Assembly (NCBI GenBank): GCA_034437455.1
Contig: DAOTUB010000027.1
Span: forward strand, 1 to 19,993
Length of the DNA stretch: 19,993 nt
Origin: DAOTUB01 sp034437455
Lineage (GTDB): Bacteria; Chloroflexota; Anaerolineae; B4-G1
Direction of reading: 5' to 3'
Shown here: one piece after another, positions 1 to 5,859 of the stretch
Layout of the letters: each line of letters starts with the position of its first letter
Position numbering within the stretch: the first letter of the stretch is position 1
Translations under genes and position numbers: made by a program
Notes under the pieces: model-generated
The model's database searches: none
What the model saw: only the letters and a program-made list of their open reading frames with translations
What the model was told of the DNA's origin: nothing

Positions 1-85
1 GGTTTGTTTTTACAGGAAATGTCCCATTCAGGCGCATTTTGGGGTCTAAATTGAGGCTTCGCGCCCCATTTTTGCCTCGAAAACG

Positions 86-307
86 TTGAGATTTAGGGGC
101 AGCGTTTTTCTCTCCGACAGCCTGCTAGAGCAGATTGAGGAAACGATACAGAATCCTGACAGAGTGATTCCGCAACCAATAGGTAGTTTCATTGCCCAAA
201 AGAGAATCACGCCGCGACACGTGCTGCGAGTTATCTACCAGGAAATCGGGGAAACTTGTGTGGTGATCACCTTCTATCCAGGACTGAGGGAGCGTTATGA
301 AAGTTAG
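86..307 (+). CDS. DUF4258-like small protein
   Basis: A protein of about 73 residues whose second half (NPDRVI, then HVLRVIYQE, CVVITFYP and a final RERYE) matches the general pattern of DUF4258 proteins, a RelE/barnase-like fold often encoded with a DUF2283 partner. The start is uncertain. TTG at 86 is the only near-usual initiator after the in-frame stop at 47-49, and no ATG exists in this frame, so the N-terminus is short for the family or begins at an unusual codon. The gene overlaps the DUF2283 gene by 11 nt, so the two are translationally linked. Function is unknown; a toxin-like or RNA-binding role is only a possibility. Family call moderate, exact start weak. Confidence 0.6.
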   Translation: MRFRGSVFLSDSLLEQIEETIQNPDRVIPQPIGSFIAQKRITPRHVLRVIYQEIGETCVVITFYPGLRERYES

Positions 308-518
308 TTACGATCGAGAGACAGACATTCTGATGATTGAAACAACCTACGAAGGCGCGATTGATCACGCGGAGCATACGGGACCATTCATCGCCCATTT
401 CGACCCGAATGGGCAACTTTTACTGTTGGAAATCCTTGATGCCAGCGAGTTCCTATCGTCCTTGCTCAAGATCACTCTCCGCGGCCAGGAACAAGAACTG
501 CTGGTGCCTGTGGGGTAG
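297..518 (+). CDS. DUF2283 family protein
   Basis: A 73-residue protein that opens with MKVSYDRETDILMIE, the typical N-terminal strand pattern of DUF2283 (a 'Y D x E x D x L' start). It continues with a short beta-rich segment containing GPFIAHFDPNGQLLLLEIL. The ATG at 297 lies just after a GAGGGA ribosome binding site inside the end of the DUF4258-like gene, and the two frames overlap by 11 nt. DUF4258/DUF2283 pairs recur in Chloroflexota and cyanobacteria and are sometimes treated as candidate toxin-antitoxin modules, but no function is established. The helicase-nuclease gene follows 22 nt after the stop, so all three may be cotranscribed. Confidence 0.75.
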   Translation: MKVSYDRETDILMIETTYEGAIDHAEHTGPFIAHFDPNGQLLLLEILDASEFLSSLLKITLRGQEQELLVPVG

Positions 519-540
519 AAACTATCGCTGCCCTTATTTG

Positions 541-3500
541 ATGCCCATCCTCGACCTACTCGACCTTAACGACCTTCAGACACGAGCCGCCACCGCGTCC
601 GGCGACCTCGTCGTCACCGCCGGGGCCGGATCGGGCAAGACGCGCACGCTGGTGGGGCGTTACCTGTGGCTGCTGGAATCCGGCGTGCCGCTGCGCGAGA
701 TCGTCGCCATCACCTTTACGATCAAGGCTGCCCGCGAGATGCGCACCCGCATCCGCCAGACGATCACGGATTGGCTGGCCCAGGAGCCGCCCCGACGCGC
801 CTTCTGGGAAGCGGCTTTTGCCGACCTGGACGCGGCGCGCATCGGCACCATCCACAGCCTGTGCGCGCAAATCCTGCGCGAGCACCCGGTCGAAGCGGCG
901 CGGCAAGGCGCCCTGCCAGGCTTTGGCGTCCTGGAAGAGGGACGCGCGGCGGTGCTGCGGGCGCGGGCGGTCGAGGAGGCGCTGGCGTGGGCCGCCGCCG
1001 ACGAGGCCGCCTCCCATCTGTTCGGCGCGCTGAGGGAATTTGAGCTGCGCGCGATCCTCTCGACGCTTCTGGAGAAACGTCTCGACGCCGACGCCGCTTT
1101 CGAACGACTGACCGACGATCCGCTCCAGGGCTGGTCGGGCGCGTTGCAGGACTGGCTGAGCGGATGCCTGGATACCCCTCAGTGGCAAAACCTCCTCGAC
1201 GCCCTATCTTGCCTCTGCGCCGACGACCCCACGGACAAGATGGAGTGCGCCCGGCAGGCCGTGCTGGCATGCGCCGAGGCCGCGGACGAGGCGTGCGAGC
1301 GGTGCGACTTTGACGCGACGCTGGCGGAACTGGCGGCGTTGCGCGCGTCCACGGCGTTGGCCGGGCGCAAGGGCAACTGGCCCGGCGACACGTTGCAGGA
1401 CGCCAAAGACGCCATGCGCGCCCTGCGAGCTTACTTTGACGAACGGATCAAGCCTCTGGCCGATCCCAAAAAGCCCGCCTCGTGGATCCTCGACGAGCAG
1501 GCAGCCGGGATGATCGGACTCCTCCGGGCCGCCTACGGCCGCACTCTCGACGTCTACGCTCAGGCCCGGCGAGCAGAGAACGCGCTCGATTTTGACGACC
1601 TGGAGGCCGGGGCGCTGGCCTTGCTGGACGACCCCGGCGTCCGCGCCGCCTGGCAAGCCAACGTCAGCGCCGTGCTCGTAGACGAGTTCCAGGACACGAA
1701 CGAGCGCCAGCGCCAGATCGTCTACGCTCTCACCGGCTTTGCATCATCACAACGCCATACGCAGAACTCTCTGTTCGTGGTCGGTGACGCCAAGCAATCC
1801 ATCTATCGCTTCCGTGGTGCCGACGTGACCGTCTTTCGCCGCGTGCAGGACGACATACGGCAGGGCCGCGCCCGCGCCGGAGGCCAGGTCATCCCGCTCG
1901 ACCTGACCTTCCGGCCCCACGAGGCGCTGGTGGAGACGACCAATCGGTTGCTCGCGCCCATCCTCGACGAGGTTGCGCGACCGGGCCGTCCCTACGCCGT
2001 GCCCTTCGCGCCGCTGAAAGCACACTGGACCGATCCGCGCTCAGACGTCGCCGCGCCGTTCGTCGAATTGCTCCTGGGGCTGGGACAGTCGGCCAGCACC
2101 GGGCGGCAGGCCGCAGCCGACGGGCTGGCGACCCGCCTGCTCGAACTGCGCGACCGGGAAGACGTGGAGTGGAAGGACGTGGCGCTGCTGTTCCGCGCCT
2201 CGACGGCGTTCTCCGTCTACGAGGACGCGCTGGAACGGGCCGGCATCCCGTTCGTCACCGTGGCCGGGCGCGGCTTTTACGACCGGTTCGAGGTGCGCTC
2301 CCTGCTCAACGCGCTCGTCGCCGTGGCCGACCCCACCGACGACCTGGCGCTGGTAGGGTTCCTGCGCTCTCCCTCCGTCGGCCTGACGGATGCGGCGCTC
2401 TACCTGCTGCGCTTTCCGCCGACCTCGATTGTACCGAGAGAGAGCCACAAGCCGTGCTCCGTGTGGGCCATCCTCAACCATCCCGCGCTGCCCGAGATCG
2501 TGCCGCCAGACGACCTATCGCGCGCCGTGCGGGGACGAGACATGGTCGCGGAACTGCACGAACTGGCCGGTCGCGCGCCGGTCGCGGCGCTGCTCAAGCG
2601 GCTACTGGATCGGACCCACTATCGCGCCGGGCCGCGCGCCCAGCGCAACGTGGACAAGCTGCTGGCGGACGCGCACACCAGCGGCCTGGTGAGCGCGCGC
2701 GAGTTCGTGGAGTACGTCCGCACGCTGCGCGACGTCGGCGCTCGCGAGAGCGAGGCCCCCACCGAGGCCGGGAGCGCGGTGCAACTGATGACGGTCCACA
2801 AGGCAAAGGGACTGGAATTCCCGGTCGTCGTCATCGCCGACGCCGCCCACGCCGGCCACGGGGGGACGGCGCTCGTCTGGCTGGACGAGCGGCTGGGCGT
2901 GACGCTCAAACTGCGAGACCGGAACGACGACGATAACCGCCGCCCTGCCGCCCACCGGCTGGCGACGCTGCGCAACGCCGAGCGCGATGAGGCCGAGGGT
3001 CGCCGCCTGCTCTACGTGGCCGCCACCCGCGCGAAGGAAAAGCTGCTGATCAGCGCGCACACCAAGATCCTCAAGGGCGGCAGACTGAGCCTGTCCGGCT
3101 GGCTCAAGCTCCTGGGCCAGGCGACGAGCCTGGACGACGCGGCCATCGCCGGGATGCCCGTCGAACCGCAATCCCTGCCGCTGGCGCCAGACATCGGCTG
3201 CACGCTCTATCCCTGGCGCGACGAACAACCCACCACGGCACAGATCACGCATCACCCCTTCGGGTCACGCATCACACCCGTTTCCCAAGACCTGGTCGCG
3301 CCGCTCGTCGCCCCTCCCCCACTCGGCACCGATCCCAAACTCAGCGAGCGCGAGGCCCAGCCGCCGCGCCGGGTCTGGCGCGTGGCGCCGCCGACGAAAC
3401 GCGCGCACGCCCCCGCGTGGGTGGTAGGTACGTTGACCCACGCCGCGCTGCGTCACTGGCGTTTTTCGGACGAGGGGTTGGACGCCTTTCTGCGCCCGTT

Positions 3501-3906
3501 CGCGCTGGAGATGGGCGTCGTGGACGAGGGACAGGTCCATACCGCCATCCTGGAGACCCGGCGCATGCTGCGGCGCTTCCGGTCGCATCCCCTGTGGGCC
3601 GAGTTGGACGCGGCGCAGCGGTGGCACGAGGTACCCTTCAGCATCGTCGAGGACGGGCGACCGGAGAACGGCATCATCGACCTGCTCTACCGCGTCGGCG
3701 AGGAGTGGACGATCGCCGAGTTCAAGACCGACGAGCTGCGCTCCGACGCCGACCTGCTCGCTCACATCCGGCGAATGGCTTACGACGATCAGGTGCGCCG
3801 CTACACGCGCGCTGTCTGCTTACAACTGGGCGTGGAGGCGGAGGCGGCGCTCGTTTTCCTGAACGTGGGCAACGAGATCGCCGTCGTGCCAGCGCGGGGG
3901 GTATAA
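541..3906 (+). CDS. addA: AddA-like UvrD-family helicase-nuclease
   Basis: A 1121-residue superfamily 1A DNA helicase with a C-terminal nuclease, the architecture of AddA, which unwinds and resects double-strand ends for recombination. Visible motifs: Walker A GAGSGKT at 28-34, Walker B-type DEFQDTNE at 381, VGDAKQSIYRFRG at 413, MTVHKAKGLEFP at 750 and YVAATRAKEKLL at 825. The PD-(D/E)XK nuclease follows: GTLTHAALRHW, GIIDLLY at 1044, EFKTD at 1060 and Q-x3-Y near the end. Length is close to the usual ~1200. The start chosen is ATG 541, because earlier in-frame codons overlap the DUF2283 gene and show no helicase homology; no good ribosome binding site is visible. No addB lies beside it, so it may act alone or with a distant partner. 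Confidence 0.85.
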   Translation: MPILDLLDLNDLQTRAATASGDLVVTAGAGSGKTRTLVGRYLWLLESGVPLREIVAITFTIKAAREMRTRIRQTITDWLAQEPPRRAFWEAAFADLDAARIGTIHSLCAQILREHPVEAARQGALPGFGVLEEGRAAVLRARAVEEALAWAAADEAASHLFGALREFELRAILSTLLEKRLDADAAFERLTDDPLQGWSGALQDWLSGCLDTPQWQNLLDALSCLCADDPTDKMECARQAVLACAEAADEACERCDFDATLAELAALRASTALAGRKGNWPGDTLQDAKDAMRALRAYFDERIKPLADPKKPASWILDEQAAGMIGLLRAAYGRTLDVYAQARRAENALDFDDLEAGALALLDDPGVRAAWQANVSAVLVDEFQDTNERQRQIVYALTGFASSQRHTQNSLFVVGDAKQSIYRFRGADVTVFRRVQDDIRQGRARAGGQVIPLDLTFRPHEALVETTNRLLAPILDEVARPGRPYAVPFAPLKAHWTDPRSDVAAPFVELLLGLGQSASTGRQAAADGLATRLLELRDREDVEWKDVALLFRASTAFSVYEDALERAGIPFVTVAGRGFYDRFEVRSLLNALVAVADPTDDLALVGFLRSPSVGLTDAALYLLRFPPTSIVPRESHKPCSVWAILNHPALPEIVPPDDLSRAVRGRDMVAELHELAGRAPVAALLKRLLDRTHYRAGPRAQRNVDKLLADAHTSGLVSAREFVEYVRTLRDVGARESEAPTEAGSAVQLMTVHKAKGLEFPVVVIADAAHAGHGGTALVWLDERLGVTLKLRDRNDDDNRRPAAHRLATLRNAERDEAEGRRLLYVAATRAKEKLLISAHTKILKGGRLSLSGWLKLLGQATSLDDAAIAGMPVEPQSLPLAPDIGCTLYPWRDEQPTTAQITHHPFGSRITPVSQDLVAPLVAPPPLGTDPKLSEREAQPPRRVWRVAPPTKRAHAPAWVVGTLTHAALRHWRFSDEGLDAFLRPFALEMGVVDEGQVHTAILETRRMLRRFRSHPLWAELDAAQRWHEVPFSIVEDGRPENGIIDLLYRVGEEWTIAEFKTDELRSDADLLAHIRRMAYDDQVRRYTRAVCLQLGVEAEAALVFLNVGNEIAVVPARGV

Positions 3907-3972
3907 TTCAGAACTCTCGGGGACAGGTTTCTTTTTTCTCCAGACTGTATCTTTTCAATAAAACGGGGCTAT

Positions 3973-4026
3973 GTAGCCGAGGTTTCCATACCTCGCGGGC
4001 CTGCGCGCTATGGAAAGCGCGGCTAC
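3973..4026. repeat. 54-bp palindromic repeat, two hairpins with complementary loops
   Basis: The outer arms 3973-3990 and 4009-4026 pair at 16 of 18 positions. Each half also folds alone. The first has stem CGAGGT/ACCTCG (3978-3983 and 3990-3995) with loop TTCCAT. The second has stem CGCGCT/AGCGCG (4004-4009 and 4016-4021) with loop ATGGAA. The loops are exact reverse complements, and GTAGC/GCTAC closes the unit. It lies between the convergent addA-like gene and the phosphoglycosyltransferase gene, where it could act as a bidirectional transcription barrier. Otherwise it looks like an interspersed REP-type element. No long T-run directly follows either hairpin. Confidence 0.75.
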
Positions 4027-4076
4027 GTCGAAAGCTCCCCAGACTTTTGAATTACACCCTTCTGTAAAGTAGACGT

Positions 4077-5105
4077 TCACTCGCGGGAGAGAAAGGCCAA
4101 CGCAACTATCGCCACCGCGCCGATACCCACCAGCGCCAACAGCTTGTGCCACGGCGATGCGACCAGCCCTAACAATCCAAACAGAGTGCAGATGCCCCAG
4201 TAGAGAAGCACGATCGTTCGCTGCGATAACCCCAGGTCGAGCAGGCGAAAGTGGAGGTGGCCCCGGTCGGCCTGGGTGGGGGAGCGGCGGTGGCGCAGGC
4301 GGTCAAAGATCTGCCAGGCCACGTCCACGACCGGCAGCACCATAACCATCAGCAAGGTAGCCGTCCGCCCGCCTGCGATGAGTCCCAGACCGCCCAGCGC
4401 GTAGCCCAGGAAGAACGTCCCCATGCTGCCGAGAAAGACGCGCGCCGGAGCAAAGTTAAACGGCAAAAAGCCCAACAGCGCGCCCAACAGCGCTAGCGGC
4501 AGCAGCGCCACACTGGATTGTCCAACGCGGTGCATGTGGAGCGCCAGCACCAGGCAGAGAATGGCGCCCACGCCAGCAGCCAGCCCGTCCAACCCGTCCA
4601 GCCAGTTGACGGTGTTCATCATCCCGGTGATCCACAGGATGGTCAGCGGGACATAGACCCAGGCTCCCCAGGGGTAGGCATCCAGCGCCACCAGGCCGAA
4701 GAAGGGCAGGGTGAAGCGTTCGAGCCAGAGTAGCGTGGCGAGAGCGACCAGCGAGAGGGCGAGCTGGAAGGCAAGCTGGAGCGCCGGAGACAGATCGAAC
4801 CTGTCGTCGAGCAACCCAAAGAGAAAAGCGCCCAATCCGCCGATCAAAAGGCCGTTCAGACGGGTGAGGTCGTTATCGTGGTAGCCAGCGGTGAGAACAC
4901 CGCGCCACGCCGCCAGGCCGATGGCGGCAGCGAACGCCAAAAAAACCGCCGCGCCGCCCAGCCGAGATACCGTGCCCGCGTGACTTCGGCGGCCTCCGGG
5001 CCGGTCCGCGATGTCCAGCCAGCGACCCAAGCGACCGGCGAGGGGAGCGAGCAAGGCCGCCAGGCCGAGTGAGGTGATAAAGATAAGACCGTACTGGCGA
5101 ACCAT
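4077..5105 (-). CDS. WecA/MraY-like phosphoglycosyltransferase (GT4 family)
   Basis: A 342-residue polytopic membrane protein of the polyprenyl-phosphate sugar-1-phosphate transferase family, which starts envelope glycan or wall polymer synthesis on undecaprenyl phosphate. Family motifs: DRPGGRRSH near 34-42, DDRFDLSP at 100-107 with the paired Asp, NTVNWLDGLDGLAAG at 164-178, and RGHLHFRLLDLG near 281-292, the usual substrate-binding His loop. The motif usually written GDxGS reads GSMGT at 226-230, so the conserved Asp is Ser227; this may mark a divergent subfamily. Its ATG overlaps the upp stop by one base (TAATG), which implies translational coupling and shared transcription from the promoter upstream of upp. 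The sugar substrate cannot be told. Confidence 0.85.
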   Translation of the reverse strand: MVRQYGLIFITSLGLAALLAPLAGRLGRWLDIADRPGGRRSHAGTVSRLGGAAVFLAFAAAIGLAAWRGVLTAGYHDNDLTRLNGLLIGGLGAFLFGLLDDRFDLSPALQLAFQLALSLVALATLLWLERFTLPFFGLVALDAYPWGAWVYVPLTILWITGMMNTVNWLDGLDGLAAGVGAILCLVLALHMHRVGQSSVALLPLALLGALLGFLPFNFAPARVFLGSMGTFFLGYALGGLGLIAGGRTATLLMVMVLPVVDVAWQIFDRLRHRRSPTQADRGHLHFRLLDLGLSQRTIVLLYWGICTLFGLLGLVASPWHKLLALVGIGAVAIVALAFLSRE

Positions 5106-5734
5106 TACCCGGTGCCGAAGAGTCGGTTCCCCGCGTTGCCCAGGCCCGGTACGATCAAGCCCGCCTCGTTCAACTCGTTGTCTACGGCGGCGAGGTAGAT
5201 TGGCACGTCAGGGTGGGCCGTGGTCAATCGTTGTACACCTTTGACCGCTGCGATGACGCCGACGAACTTGATGCGCCTGGCGCCCCACCGCTTGAGCATA
5301 TCCACCGCCGCCACCGCCGAGCCGCCCGTCGCCAACATCGGATCGAGGATCAGGCAGAGATCCACGGTCGGGCTGACGGGCAGGCGGCTGTAGTACTCCA
5401 TGGGTTCCAGTGTTCGCTCGTCGCGGCGGAGACCGATGTGCCACACCTCGGCGTTGGGCATCATGCTCCAGATCCCCTCCACCATTCCCAGCCCGGCGCG
5501 CAGGATGGGGACCAGCCCGACGCGCTCTTTCAATCGGTCGCCGGCCGCCTGCCCCATCGGCGTGACGACGGTTACCTCTTCCGTCGCCAGGTCGGCTGTG
5601 GCCTCGTAAGCGATCAAAATAGCGATCTCTCGCAGCAGTTCACGGAATTTCTTGGGATCCGTGCGTTGATCGCGCAGCAGGACCATTTTGTGCTGCACCA
5701 GTGGATGGGTTGAAATATGTACTTGCGACGTCAC
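5105..5734 (-). CDS. upp: Uracil phosphoribosyltransferase
   Basis: A 209-residue cytosolic enzyme that makes UMP from uracil and PRPP (pyrimidine salvage). Diagnostic sequences are PILRAGLGMVEG, the PRPP-binding loop LDPMLATGGSAV, and the C-terminal uracil-binding segment GLIVPGLGNAGNRLFGT. Length is typical. The last motif is usually GDAGDR; here both Asp are Asn (200 and 203). The start is GTG 5734, chosen because a full AGGAGGTG ribosome binding site sits just upstream and the next residues (TSQVHISTHPLVQHKM) match the family's N-terminus. It is first in a two-gene operon and overlaps the following phosphoglycosyltransferase by one base. Confidence 0.95.
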   Translation of the reverse strand: MTSQVHISTHPLVQHKMVLLRDQRTDPKKFRELLREIAILIAYEATADLATEEVTVVTPMGQAAGDRLKERVGLVPILRAGLGMVEGIWSMMPNAEVWHIGLRRDERTLEPMEYYSRLPVSPTVDLCLILDPMLATGGSAVAAVDMLKRWGARRIKFVGVIAAVKGVQRLTTAHPDVPIYLAAVDNELNEAGLIVPGLGNAGNRLFGTG

Positions 5735-5752
5735 AGTTCACCTCCTGGCGAA

Positions 5753-5776
5753 TTTGGGATTTTGGATCTGGGATTT
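5753..5776. repeat. Short degenerate TTTGGGAT-type tandem repeat
   Basis: Three successive 8-nt units, TTTGGGAT, TTTGGATC and TGGGATTT, form a small degenerate tandem run in the leader of upp, between its promoter and ribosome binding site. It is probably a low-complexity expansion. No function is evident. Confidence 0.5.
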
Positions 5777-5784
5777 GCGATTAA

Positions 5785-5813
5785 ATTGTACCTCTGAGCA
5801 CCGGGTTTGTCAA
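5785..5813 (-). promoter_or_regulatory. Sigma-70 promoter of the upp operon
   Basis: Read on the minus strand, a perfect -35 TTGACA (5808-5813) is separated by exactly 17 bp from a -10 TACAAT (5785-5790, five of six consensus). Transcription would start near 5778 and leave a leader of about 45 nt before the GTG start of upp. It lies back to back with the ruvB -10 box in a 125-bp intergenic region. Confidence 0.8.
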
Positions 5814-5843
5814 AGGCGCATTTCCCATCTTGGACACTTGTTG

Positions 5844-5849
5844 TATAAT
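5844..5849 (+). promoter_or_regulatory. ruvB -10 box; probably near-leaderless transcript
   Basis: A perfect TATAAT ends only 10 nt before the ruvB ATG at 5860. The predicted transcription start (about 5855-5857) falls three to five bases before the start codon, and no Shine-Dalgarno sequence lies between. The -35 at 17 bp (TTTCCC) is poor. Taken together this suggests a leaderless or nearly leaderless ruvB mRNA. Confidence 0.5.
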
Positions 5850-5859
5850 ACTCCTTGGA

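Noticed and set aside
1..85. Search for a promoter or gene at the left edge
   Set aside because: No convincing promoter or coding start was seen in these 85 bases.
337..540. Upstream extension of the AddA-like frame to an ATG at 337
   Set aside because: These 68 codons overlap the DUF2283 gene in another frame and show no helicase homology; the family N-terminus begins at ATG 541.
556..1188. Long minus-strand frames inside the AddA-like gene
   Set aside because: They are by-products of the high third-position GC of the coding strand; compositions are odd and no family is recognisable.
3902..3907. TATAAT at the end of the AddA-like gene as a promoter
   Set aside because: It overlaps the stop codon, has no -35 and precedes only a convergent gene and a repeat.
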